DNA of 64,000 nucleotides. Source: Hansfordia pulvinata (taxonomy: Eukaryota > Ascomycota > Sordariomycetes > Xylariales). The notes under the pieces are model-generated. The model saw only the letters and a list, made by a program, of their open reading frames with translations, had not been told where the DNA came from and made no database searches. Both the position numbers and the translations under genes were made by a program. The stretch is from NCBI GenBank assembly GCA_006538405.1, contig BJKQ01000001.1:2356001-2420000 (forward strand). The letters run 5' to 3'. Shown here in pieces: positions 34,085-45,824 of the stretch (position 1 is the stretch's first letter; each line of letters starts with the position of its first letter).

Positions 34085-36939
34085 TCCAGACCCCCAAGAA
34101 GTCTTGGAGAGTCTTGGAGGGGGAAAGAGAGGGCTGGGGAATGCCTTCCCGAGTCCTGTGATTCGGTTAGCAGCCTTGCGCCATTTTCTCCCCCTCCTTC
34201 CATTGGTGTACATTACGTCTTTCTTCGCTAGAACATATTGGAATAACAGTTGACTGTCAAATACGCCTGGCCGTAGCGGCCCCTGTGTGCGAGTGGCGAA
34301 AGACCCAGTGCTATTGTAGTGTCGAGACTGTTCGTGCCGTAGGAGATGCCCCTTGGGCCTCAGTCTGTGGGAAACCACTATACATACCTACGTATACTAC
34401 TCACACGCTTTCGGCCTTCGGGCTATCTCATGCTGGCGTCTCTCGCCTTCCATGACCCACGAAGTCTAGCAACATGGTGCTGCAACGTGATCAGCACTCC
34501 AGGCAAGGGGCTATGAACGCACATCCGCCACTACTCCGCCCACGTAGTTCTCCACTGATGTCGGTGATTGCGACCACAAGAGGCAGGGCGAGAATTATCT
34601 GCCGGGGCTGCTCCAGGTCGAAACCGAGGCCGTCGTCAAAGCAGGACGGCCGCGATTACGAGACTTGAGCTGATAGGGACACGTCCGAGAGCCCCCTATA
34701 CTCGTCGTATCTTGTCTGGACGCGCAGGCTCGATTCCAAGCCATCTTCAAATCTCTTGGCGCGCGTATGTTCATGGGCTTCTACGGCCAACCTCCTTCCC
34801 TGCTTGATCGTCAGAATGTAGAATTTAAGCCCTCTTCATGTGTCTTGAAACACAGCAGTGATGTTTACGCCAGTGGGGGCCACCAGGCAGTCCACAGAGG
34901 TGCGCGATGCGCATCGTCTCTCGGCCAGAAACGCGCGAGGTCGCAGATCAAGCACAGCTTCTAGTTCGCAGACAATGCTTGTGAGCCCAGCAGCAGACGA
35001 TGCGTAACAGCGTTATCGATTGTGCGGCAGTGGCTACATATGTACATGTAGTGTTCTGCAGGCCATCATATGACATTGAAGTACGGCATCGTACCAGTCC
35101 AGATGGCATTCAAACCGACATGCATTGATGGAATGACATAGGCTTCCTTATGTAATTGCTTCAGCCCTATTCGAAATTGTGTGGCCTTCGTACTGTACCG
35201 TGCACTTGACAAGGTGCCGTGCATTGTATGTACTGCATGTGGGTTGCACTTGAGACGGGATCAACATGATGATAGAGTTGAGAACCTTCAGCTTTGTTGG
35301 GCAACCAGCACACCTATGACGCCACTAGTGCCGCACATGCGACAGAGCGCTTACCGATCCACACGCGGCCCGACGGGACCCGCGTGTCTGCTTCGGGAGG
35401 TTTCGCTGTTGTTTCTTTGGTGGTTGTACTGTGGGCTCGCGCAGGAGTGCCAGCTTGTCAGGCTGGAACCGTCCACTGTCCGTAATTGGGCCGAGCTGCA
35501 GATGGATGCCGTTTGTCGCCGTAGCAGCGCCCGGCCCTGCCCCACCTCCCGTCTACAATATTCGCAGGCCTGCTGTCGGCTGTACTCTCGTACCTCATGC
35601 CGCGCAGCATCCCCGACTCGATCAGCCAGGCTTGTGGGCATCTGAGCTGCTGATCTAGATCTCCATGCCTGCTTTACTGGGAGATATTCGCCATGCATCT
35701 AACCCAGCAATCCGGAATCGGCTCCAAGCTGGCAGACAAAGAGATCTCTCTACGCGTTCTTGTAAGGTACCTAACCCAGTCCTATCATGGGCGCATCCAT
35801 TGGTCGCACTAGCGGCGAGCGCATGCGGGCCACGGAAGCCAATTCAAGTACATCAGTGGCCATGTGCTCGCGGTCAACCTCTTCAATGGATTGGGTGCAG
35901 TGACGGCGTCCACAGCAAATTACGGTGCATGCAGCCGCAGGTACCTACACCTACCCATGTATGGCCGCGCCCAGCATCCATGAATGGTTGTACGCTTCCA
36001 CGCTTGGACTGCACAGCACCCGGCACCCGACACCCGACATGGGGCATCCCGCCCTGCGGAGCTGAGAGCACCGCACCGTTCCCATCCCATCCGTAGCAAC
36101 GACGGTTCCCTCCGTACTCGTACTCCCCCGGCCGTGCCTGCCCAGGCTGCACTTGCCGCCTCGTGCCTTCCCTGCAAGCAAACCAACCCGGGGCCCGTCT
36201 TGTCTGCTGCATTTTTCACGTCCACCGTTGCTCGCTCTGCTTCCGGCCACGTCCACCGCCCACTCGGCCAACCATCCCCCCGGCGCTCTCGCTTCTCTCC
36301 GTCAACAACTGTGCGTCAGCAACCCGACCCGTGGTGATAATTCTTCAACACTCGCGCCGCGCACACCGCCAGCAGTTCCGACCGCCGCCCTTCTTCGACC
36401 CGCCAAAGCGCACGCGTTGCCGTTACCTTGCCGGCCCTGCACAGTTAGCTGCAAGCGACTCCCGCACACCGCGGCTGCACGACACGCCCTTACGGCCCCG
36501 TCCTGCGCTGCCCTACGCGTGCCTCTCTGCCTCTCTCCACATGCGCCAGCCCTCACGAATCGCTCCCACCTCCCCGACTCGCTCTCCGCTCTTCACCATC
36601 GCGGTATCGCCTTCGCACCATCCAGCGCCCATCCCAACTATCTCCCGCTGACCTGACTTCCATCCGATCTGTGTCTGTCGCTTCCTCGCCTCGGTCGACT
36701 CTGCCTCTGTACTCCGGCCTCAGTCACATCTCATCCGATACCCGACACGCGCCTCGTCTGCCCACATTGCGGCCTCACATGCCGCACCTCCCGCCCACCC
36801 TCTCGACGAATTTGCATCCTGTCGCATCCCATCGGCGCGCCGCCTGCGGCTCTTTCTCTCCGCTGGCGACCAACACCTGACCGACGCGCCGTGTCGGCGG
36901 TTCGGGGTCTGAGCCGACACCCCCGATCAGAAACCTGCT
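34085..36939. other. Intergenic region upstream of MED14
   Basis: 2.9 kb without a supportable gene. One motif copy lies at 36115-36122. The last 800 bases are C/T-rich and are probably promoter and leader of the MED14 gene. Open frames there (for example 36153-36656) are Pro/Ser/Arg-rich by composition only. Confidence 0.5.
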
Positions 36940-39900
36940 ATGCCCGGCCTCCTCACCATGGAAAACGGCCTCACTCACGACTCCTCTGCCGCGGCCAGCC
37001 ATGATCCCTCCAGCCTCGCAAATGGCGGCCAGCCTGACCAACAACAGCCCACCGACGCACAGGCTTTGGTCAAAGGCAATCCGGCACAGCTGCCACGCAT
37101 GAACGATCTGCCCGATGAAATCGACCACATAACGACTGGCTATATTCCTCTGGGCCTTCTACTGTCGCGACTGGCGCAACGCACCCACAATGCTCTCGAG
37201 GATACCATATGCCAGATGGCCGAGATGGAACCCGTCGCTCCCGCCATGAATGGCAGTGCGAATCACGGCGCCAATGCACCAGACGACAACTCGCCCCAGA
37301 ACATCGCCAAGAAGACCCGGCTATTACGCTTCGTCGAAGACGCCCATTCACGATGGGTCAAGGCCTTGGTCATGGCATCGTGGAGCAGGAAAGCGGCGCC
37401 AGTCAGCAAGCTGATCGACCTGATGAACCACGTCAATCTTCAGCGATCTTACTACACCCAGGCTATCGACGAACTCGTCGTCCTCCGAAGGCAGCTGTCG
37501 TTCGCGCGTGTGCCTCGCCCGGATATCAAGACGGCCCTGCACGTGCTATCCACTGGCCAGGCTCCTTGGATGCCCGATCTTGGCTACTTGGAGCCCACGC
37601 CTCTTTCGCCTGCGGAGCAGCTGAAATGGATCCAGGATATCAACACATTACTATCTATCCGCCTGAATCTACAGGACTACGACCAGCTCCCTCCAGCCTT
37701 CCATCGCTATACTATTGAGAACGGCCGCGTCACGTTTACCGTCCCAAACGAGTTTGAAGTCGACTTGACCATCGGCGATGAGGATTTCGAGAAGCAGTAC
37801 TGGTTTATCGACTTCCGCTTTCTCTTCACTCCCGCTCCCGAGGAGTTCACAGAGTCCACGCGCTACTATCTGGAAACCAAGGTGAACGAGGTTTTGGAGA
37901 AGGACGGCCTAACGGGCTGCTACAACTTCCTCCACGAATACGTCCTAACCCACAAGATTAGCGAGATGGTGCGCCAAGCACATGCACTCAACCGAGAACA
38001 ATGGGTGGACACGCTCAAGGTCGAGCGATTGAACAGGGCTATGGCCATCCAATACTGGGTGGGCAGATACCCGCCTGAAGGTCCCAGGAGCTTCATCATC
38101 ATCGGTGTGCACAGTGGCAAGGTTCCTGGCCAGGATACGGATGCGAAACATACAAGAAGCTACCTGTTCCTGCGCTGGTTCAGAGACGGCAAGGAGATCA
38201 AAGACGCTCAAATCCCATTGGGCTCTATCAGGGGGGGCTGCATATCTGTGCAGGCCCTCCTCAAGAGCATCATAGCCAGACACATTGAGCATATCTTGCG
38301 CAGCATACACGATAACCTCGCAGTTAAAGGCCGATTCGAGAGGCGCGAGGCCGCCTTGTCTCTCAAGGTCTTCAAGAAAGACCCTTCGCGGTCTGTTCTC
38401 AAGATGCAGCTGGGGCACGAGTCGCATGTCTCGGTCAAGATCAGCACGACAACCGGTTTCTTCGCCATGATGCCGCAAACCAGTGTCATTGCCCAGACTG
38501 AGAACAGGCTGAATTTCCAGAGCAAGGACCCGGCCGAGGATGGTGTAAACTTCCTCGAGAACATACGCTGGCAGTTTACGAGAAACACTATGGTTACCTG
38601 TGGCAAGAGTGTTGGCTGGGATGTCATCAAATGCCCAGTCAAGTTTGACGATCTGAAGCCGATCCTGAACACTAGGGAGCCCATTCAGACCGTTTGGCTG
38701 TCATATCGTGGGTGGCCAGATTCGTGGCGCCTGATGCGCAGCATGTGCTTGACTGGGGACAAATGGTGGCTGCTTGAACTGTAGGTTTTCGCGTGCAAGT
38801 TCCAACAACTGGCCAAAAGCTAACAGCAATTTCACAGATCGCAACAACCGACGCGCATCAAGGCGTTCACGCCAGTACCGATACGCTCTGCCATGCCCAA
38901 GCTTTCAACCGAGTTCTTCAATAACTTGAGCATCTTCACATCCGGTCTTATCAGCCACATCTCCGTCCTCAGGGCTGTCCATCAAAACAAGATCAAGTAC
39001 GCAGAGCGCAAGATCATCAGTCCGTTCCTGCCGCCCAACATGAGCTTCCCCTCCGTCATCCTTCGACTATCGGATATTCTGAAGCAGTACCAGTCTCCGG
39101 CATCCAAGAAGACACCGAAAGAAATCGAAAGGAAAACGCGCTCATGGGCCTCGGATTTTGTGGAAATCCGGTTCGAAGGTGTCGAGAACCCTTCACTCAG
39201 AGACTCCGAAAATGCCCGGCCGACAACGGTCGTCGATGCGCGCTTCAAAGTGGTGGATCCTAAGCGGTTCGCACTCCTCAAACCCAACGTCGAGCACAAT
39301 GTGGCATTCAACAAGACGCTGGGTGTTTTTGCGCTTCGCTTGCGATCAGAGACCGGCACGAGCATCCTCGAGACCTTAGCCCACCGCCTGCAGGCCATCG
39401 AAAGGCTGGTGGACTGCGTCGACGCTATTGGCAAGAGCGACAGGGACATTAAATGCGAGAGCACGACTCTCAGTCAGGTCATTTTCAGTTACCGCGAGAC
39501 AGCGAAGGGGGCCACTTCGGAAACGACCGAGAACTTGCAGCACTGGACAGCCACCCTCAAACTGCAACAAGATGGGGTCAAGTTGGAATTCGACCAAGGC
39601 AACCCCCAACTGAGAGTTCTGGACCTATTCAATGGTTTCCTCAACTCGAGCGCAGGATTTGTCAAGCTCCCGTCGTATTTGTCCAACACTCTGCCCCTGA
39701 ACAGGGCCCTGGACGCGATGCAGGATTCGTGGGACGAGATCGAGATGCAAGGCCAGGGACGAATGGACATCTCTTTCGCGGGTCTAGACGAGTTCCACTT
39801 GCGCTATACACTTCCGGCGATAGGCAAAGGCCCGGAGCGACGGCTCACGCTTCTTGCCAAGACGTGCCTCCACCGGGGCGAGCCGTACTGGCACATTAAG

Positions 39901-40245
39901 CGGCGGGAGCCGGGCGCAAATCAGAGACCAGACGATGCCTTTAAGAAGGCACTTGAGAAGGTGTGGTCGGCTCCTGGCAAGGTGTGGATCAGCCTGCGCG
40001 ACAGTGGGACGTGTCCCCCAGACAGCCGGTTGGAGGCGCTGCTCAAAGCCATAGACGAGGTAGTGAGGCAGATGGCGAAAGCATCGCCACCTGCGGTCAA
40101 GCAGATTCAGGCCAAGGCAGCCCCAGCTACCAAGACGCAGAGCCCGAAGGTCGCACAGGGGCCAGCACAACGCAAAACGAGCATGGCCGGAGCGGGCAAG
40201 GGCCGATCACAGCCGCAAGCCAACTCGGTCATCACTTTGGACTGA
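36940..40245 (+). CDS. MED14: Mediator of RNA polymerase II transcription subunit 14 (Rgr1-like)
   Basis: Scaffold subunit that links head, middle and tail modules of Mediator in the nucleus. Exons 36940-38780 and 38838-40245 (58-base-scale GTAGGT...TTCACAG intron) give about 1082 residues, intact frame. The conserved N-terminal MED14 domain begins near residue 50 (MNDLPDEIDHITTGYIPLGL) and continues through LLRFVEDAHSRWVKALVMASW, LIDLMNHVNLQRSYYTQAIDEL and LNIDINTLLSIRL-like segments. The middle part contains long mixed helix/strand sequence (KVNEVLEKDGLTGCYNFLHE). The C-terminal about 60 residues are Ala/Lys/Pro-rich and probably disordered. The length agrees with filamentous fungal MED14. 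The ATG at 36940 is the first after a CT-rich leader; a second in-frame Met lies six codons on (MENGLTHD). Confidence 0.9.
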
Positions 40246-41199
40246 CGAGCCACACGTACGCTGAGGGGATGATTGAGAGGCTGGAAAAGCATTGGGGCAG
40301 CGAAGTCTTTTGGGAACGGCATGACATATTTTCTCTTCCGGAGTTGATCGGGCAGGCACTCGAGATAACCAAGATACCCTGAGCGTTGAGTAGGAGAGAA
40401 CAATTAGACGATTCAACATGACCCTTGTTTGAATGCCACATCACAGCTTGTCGACAGTTGTGTCAGCTGGACACAACAGTGTTGTGCCCCAGATGACCAT
40501 GCCATCAGATTGTCGAGCCCGAGACGCTGCCCCTGGGAACAGGTAGATGTCTACCTTATTTACAGGTACGAGTACTAGTGTGTCGCCGTGCCAGTATACT
40601 TCGTAAATGTCAGGCGGGCAGGGGTTGTAGCTAGGGTCGGATTACTCGTACAGGGGCGCTCAGTCGCCCGCCCGGCGACAACCCAGGATTTGGTACTCGT
40701 AATAAGGGACGGGTGTGGTAAGTGACGGCAAGGCACGGCACGACCGGGGACGACGGCCAACGGGCTACCTCCAGTCGGATACCCTGGTGACATGATAAGG
40801 CGGACCATTAGACGCGCGGCAGTCGAGGCAGTGACGCGGTGGCGCAGCGACAAAGCATCAATCGACGGCCTGTCGACCGCCACTGAGCACAGAACGCCGG
40901 TTACCGCTCAGTGAGGCGAGTATCCGCCTTTTCGGTGCCGGTGCGAGCGACTGGAGTTCTGGCGACGCGCCGATCTCTTGGGGTTGGAGCCGGTGGTGTC
41001 ATTGTGCAAAGCGCCCACCCCTCGTGCCTGCCACACGAGTACAGCTGAAGATTGGGAGGTAGCGACTACCTGACATATCAACTGCCTACGCGCATCTACG
41101 AATACCTCACATCTCCCTTTCCCCTTCCACCCCTTTCGTCTCTGTCGCCCATCCATCCCGCCGAGCACGACGCACTCTGCGCCGGCTTCTTTCATCGTC
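40246..41199. other. Intergenic region with three motif copies
   Basis: About 950 bases between MED14 and the DUF7053-like gene. It has TACGAGTA at 40567-40574 and TACTCGTA at 40643-40650 and 40694-40701, three copies within 135 bases. No gene is seen. Confidence 0.55.
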
Positions 41200-42156
41200 A
41201 TGTCGTGTGAGTTTCGTCTTTGCTGCCCGTCTCAAATCACTTGCCGAGCCCTCTTCCGCCGGTCCAGCCCGCTCCTTCTGAAGAGAACCCCGCCACCCCG
41301 CATCATCACAAGCACCATCCATCACCACTACCACCACCACGGTGACCGAAACACAACAACGAGGCACCATGTCCCGTTCCGTTCCGCGCAAGCCCGCTAA
41401 CCCGCACCGACGCAACCCCTCCGCACAGTCCTCAATGGCGTCCACCGCATAACCAACGTCACGCCCCTCCCGGCCGCCACTACGACCGCCGCGGACGGCA
41501 CCGCCAAGAAGGTCAGCGGGCGGCGCGTCGCCGCAGCCGCCGTCGCCGCCCTGCACGACCACGAATTCTTCCTGCGCTGCGACCCGCACTACTCGTCGCA
41601 CAAGGCCCTGGCGCCCGACTCGCGCGCCGCCACCGAGGCCGGCGCGCGCAAGGCGCACTCGCTGCCCGCCCACGTCACCCCGCTCTCCGCCGCTGCCAAC
41701 CCGCCCCTCGTCAAGGTCTACGAGGTCCTCGACGTCGTCCCCAACCCGGTCTACAGCGCCAACGTCGTCTGCAAGGTCGAGGCTGCCGACTTCCCCGCGG
41801 GCATCTTCACGCGCATCCGCAGCGCCATGGGCGTCGTCTTCGAGACTACGTGGGGCGTGAGACCCCGCGGCTCGACCGGCGATGCGGCTTGGGGTCTGGT
41901 AGGTGGGGCGAAAGAGGGTGGAGAGGAGGAGGAGGAGGAGGAGGACGACGGGACAGAGTACGAGCTCGTCCAACAGGCCGTCATCACCTGCTCCAAGCTT
42001 ATCCTCGGTTTCGTCAAGACCCAGGTCGAGGCCAACCGCGGCGGTATCCACAAAAAGGTCATTGCCCGTCTGGCCGAGGATCTCGACCGCGCCGGGTTCA
42101 AGGCCGACGAGGCCGCCATTCAAAATGTCATCACCGTCGGTGTCCCGGTATCGTGA
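41200..42156 (+). CDS. DUF7053-like fungal protein of unknown function
   Basis: About 244 residues from exons 41200-41206 and 41429-42156. The first exon carries only ATG, TCG and one base before GTGAGT; joined to exon 2 it reads MSFLNGVHRITNVTPLPA with no stop. Features seen: a short N-terminal strand (RITNVTPLP), a helix AVAALHDHEFFLRCDPHY, VYEVLDVVPNPVYSANVVCKVEA, FETTWGVRP, and a C-terminal helix CSKLILGFVKTQVEANRGGIHKK. This order matches the fungal DUF7053 family as I know it (START/SRPBCC-like beta-sheet with a long C-terminal helix). Ligand and role are unknown. An acidic loop of Glu/Asp repeats lies at about 41920-41960. It converges with the PINX1-like gene 410 bases downstream. Confidence 0.7.
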
Positions 42157-42566
42157 GAGCAGGCCTGCTACTCGTTCCTATTGATTCGTTTGGGCCAGAG
42201 ATAGCGTGGCTAAGCCAGGCCTCCTTGCTCTGGGATGAAGCAAGTCTTGACGTGGGCCTCGATGAGATGCAAAGTTGCGCCCAGGACTCATTGCGCGCCA
42301 GTACACATGTCATAGAATTTGCCACGGCAAGCGTAGCTGGTAGAGATGGATCAACTTTCATTGATTTCGATAACCAAGGGTATTGCAGAAATGTTTTTTT
42401 TCCTAGCCCGCCATGGGCAACGCCGGCTACATTGGCTTAGATGCACGCGCCATTTCTTCTACATCATGCAAACCATCAAATCAAGTTGTCAACTATCCCA
42501 AATCCTTTCAACAAGGACATCCATATTATCAACTCGAAGCGCTTTGGGAAGCTGCTCAGTCAGTTC

Positions 42567-43941
42567 TCATACGGGCTTGACCATGAAGATCTGCGGATTG
42601 TGAGTTAGCACATGCCGTTGTGGTAGCCGTGTGGTGAAAGGGAACAGTAGAACGGTTGGGAGTGCGCGCCGCTTCCGACGTCATGCCAGTATAAAACTCA
42701 CCTGCTTCATGGCCGATGCGTCGCCCATGGCCATGCGCTTTGACGCGACATAGCGCATGCGGGCGCGCTGTCGGCCAGACATGGCCTGCGGCGTCGAGGT
42801 GCCCGACTCGGCGGGCGTAGACGTCCCACTCTCTGCTGCTGCTGCTGCTGCTGCTGCTGCTACTGCCGCCGCCCGCGCTGCCTCGCTGTCGTCGCCGTCA
42901 TCGTCGGACCCGGCGGCCTCGGCTTTCCTCCTGCGCTTCTCTTCCTTGCGCTCCTTCTTCTCCTTCTTCTCTCTCTTCCTCCTCTTCTCCGCCGACTCTT
43001 CTGCGGGGGCATCTCCATCTTCCGCTCCGCCGGACTTTTTGCTCTTCTTGCTCTCCTCGGGAGCGGCCGCCTTGTCTTTCTTCGACTTCTTCTTCTTCGA
43101 GTCCTTGCGTGACACCTCCTCGGGGTCGGAGTCTGCCTCGGCCTTCCGCTTGCGCTTCTTCTCCCGGCGCTCGTCGGCGCCCGTCTGTTCTGCGTCCGCC
43201 TCCTCTTCTGCCGCCGCCGCCTTCCGCTTCTTTGATTTCCGGTCCTTCTTGTCCTTCTTGGCCCTCCTCTTCTCATCCTCGTCTTCCTCGGAGTCCTCGA
43301 CCTTGATCTTCTCGTCGCCGCTGCCGTCCTCGTTGTCCTTCCTGTCGTCCTTGATCGAGCCCGGGTCGGTGCTGACGAGCGTCTGCATCGAGTCGCCGAC
43401 GAGCAGCCCGCCGCTGACGAAGCGCATGGGGCCGTAGCGCCGCTCGACGAACATGCTTATCTTGAGGTTGGCGCGCGCGCCCTGCTCCTTCTTGATGACC
43501 TCCTCGGACTTGCCGTTGAGCCGGCCCAGCAGGTCCGCGAAGCCGTTCAGGCCCGTGCACTCGTCCCCCTGCTTCTGGCGCACCTTGGCCCCAGGCCCAT
43601 CGTGTCGTCCTTGAGCACGACCTTGATCGGCGCCGAGCTCGCCGCCGAGTGCAGCTGCTCGAGCCCTGCGTCCTGCGCGCCGAGCACCTTGCCCGGCTCC
43701 CACCCCTGGGCGCGCAGGATGCGCTGCCCGAACGTGGTCTCGTCCCGCGTCCATCGCGTGTTGTTGGGGTCGTGCGCGAGCTTGCGCTTGCTGTTGGGCG
43801 GCGGCGAGGAGTAGGAGTCAGAACGGGCTCTTTATTTCTTACTCTCTTCTGCATCTGCCGGTGCAGAATGCATGGCAGTGACGGGGTGAACAGGGGACAT
43901 GAGGAGAAAATGGCTTACTTCTTCGTGCCTGCGAGACCCAT
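42567..43941 (-). CDS. PINX1-like G-patch protein (rRNA processing / telomerase inhibitor family; one frameshift)
   Basis: Nucleolar G-patch cofactor of the DEAH helicase Prp43 in pre-rRNA processing; family name from human PINX1, yeast Pxr1/Gno1. Exons 43941-43919, 43790-42702 and 42590-42567 give about 378 residues after adding one base. The N-terminus MGLAGTK-NKRKLAHDPNNTRW and the G-patch FGQRILRAQGWEPGKVLGA are hallmark sequences. DDTMGLGAKVRQKQ and LNGFADLLGRLNG follow. The middle (~180-340) is a highly charged Lys/Glu/Asp and Ser tract with KKDKK-type nucleolar signals and a run of nine or more Ala. It ends in the tiny exon reading IFMVKPV, matching the family C-terminus. The frame breaks at the C run 43589-43592 (GGGG in the gene). 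The first and last exons are only 23 and 24 bases. Confidence 0.88.
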
Positions 43942-44653
43942 GGCTGCTATGCTTGGCTAGGCAATGCCGTGCTGAAGCGTTTGGCCGGTCGGACTGATCA
44001 GCCGCCTGTGTCGGGGGCGGCTCCTAGAGCAACGGCTTCGATTGGAGGGAGGCTCGCGGTCGAGGGCAATTTGGCAGTGGAGTCACCAGGCGTCGTCCTG
44101 ACTCTGTGCAAGGTCCGGAAAAGCGAGTGTGGTGGTCGGGTATCGATTGGAGTGGTGGTGAAGGCTGGTTGGTGATGGTGGGGCGGTCGACGAGCGGTGG
44201 CTTTTCGCGGCCATCGGGTGCTCTCTCTTCAAGCATCGGTGCAGGGGACTTTACAATTTTTTGGAGCGGACGCTGCGTGATAAGATAAGGAAACGGTGAC
44301 CCACCTCCGTCTTCGACTCTGCCGTGCGTGCGTTTCTACCCCGAGACGGTTTAGCGCCCTTTACCCCCAGCTCAGGCCTATCTGAGCAGTCACCCAAGGT
44401 GCCAAGTCAAGGTTGTGGGAGGCCCCACTCACTTACAAGTCGCAACTGCCTCCTTTGAAGTCAGATGCCAGCCAGTTCAAGGCAGCAGAGATGGATATTT
44501 GCAAGCGTCTGCAGGTCATCTTCGACCTGACAGTTCTATCTTTGACTGCCTATTTGAAGTACCAACTTCATATCCAACACCAACTCCAGCACTGCGTGCC
44601 AGTCCAATAAGTGTCACATTCCCTCGAACTCTTACTTTACAAGTTGCACAAGC
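43942..44653. other. Divergent promoter region, PINX1-like and coiled-coil genes
   Basis: 710 bases between divergent start codons. No gene or motif copy is seen. It probably contains both promoters. Confidence 0.5.
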
Positions 44654-45377
44654 ATGCCACCGCCCACCCATCAGGATTCCTCCGACGTCGAAGACTTCTT
44701 GCCCAGCTCCCAGGTGGAGCAGCGCTCGGCAGAAGACATCGCTCAGATCATGCAGGAAATCGTGAGCCGTAGCCTCCTCTCCTCTTCCTTCGCACGGAAC
44801 ACTTCGTGAAGCTGATCAGGCACAGAACAACCTCAAGACCGCACGCGCCAAGGCTCGCAAGGAGATCACGGCAAAGTACGAGAAGGAACTTGACGCCCTC
44901 AAGGCTCGGCACTCAGAGCGGCACAAGCAGGAGCTCAAGGACGCGTACGTCACCGACACCCTATCCCTCGACCTCCCTTCTTGCTTGCTGGCCTGTCCGC
45001 TTGACAGCAAACCCTTCCACAGAGCCAGATCGACATCAAGTGTGGTGCTGTGAGCTGACCTGCCCCATGACGTCTCGGAGCGGGAGAGGTCCAGCGAAAA
45101 GGGCCGACAGCTCGCCACGACCAAGCTGGCCACTGCGATCCGCCGCCGCGACGAGGCCCGCCGCGAGCTGGCCCGCCGCACCGCCGCTTTTGCCGCCCGC
45201 GGTGCGCGCTTCGCGCTGCTTCTTGAGGCTGTCGCCGCGGGGCGCCACGAGTTAGCTGCTGGGATGAAGGCCGAGTTCGAAATCGACAGATCGAGGACGA
45301 TAGTATGGCGGAACAGGGTAATGCGTGAGGCACAGAGCGAGCGTGGTGGAAATGGGGAACCTGGCGGGCCGGAATGA
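44654..45377 (+). CDS. Small coiled-coil protein of unknown function
   Basis: No family is recognised. The best model has exons 44654-44761, 44820-44944 and 45089-45377, about 173 residues. Exons 1 and 2 join cleanly: an acidic N-terminus with SSDVEDFLPSS, then AEDIAQIMQEI and a continuous Lys/Glu/Arg-rich heptad-like helix (ARKEITAKYEKELDALKARH). Exon 3 has an Arg/Ala-rich amphipathic stretch (AIRRRDEARRELARR) ending in EFEIDRSRTIVWRN. The second intron (GTACGT donor) is less certain: the strongest acceptor, near 45021, leads to an early stop, so I chose the AG at 45087-45088, which keeps the frame and follows a GCTGAC branch-like site. A missing base in this region is an alternative. The gene converges with PMR1. 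Confidence 0.5.
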
Positions 45378-45824
45378 TAGCCAGGCGCCTGGGGCACCCA
45401 ACCGAACCCTGCCCCGGTCACTTCGACAATGGCACCAGACTCAAAAGACTTCGGTACTCCCATAGATGGCAATGCTCCTTCCGACTGAAGGTGGTAGACG
45501 CTTTCAAACAAGGGTGTGTAGCTTTTATCTGCCATGGCAACTTGAACAGGAGGCTCTTCGCAATATCTAGCTGGCAAGTATTTCACAAAGTGTCACTGTC
45601 GCTTTTGTTCCTCTTGATCGTGTCTCTTTCTAGGCATGTTTGTATATGAATTTGTACGCTGTGTATGTCTTCGATAGTTTCCACATGGCTTCCAGGCGCT
45701 TTTTGATTCAGCAACAACAATGGTCCAAATCGAGCCCATCATGAGAACAAGTAAGCCCGGTAGCGCCAACACACGAAAGGTTCCATTTATACCCTTACGC
45801 CTACCCCTATCGTAACACCTTTTC

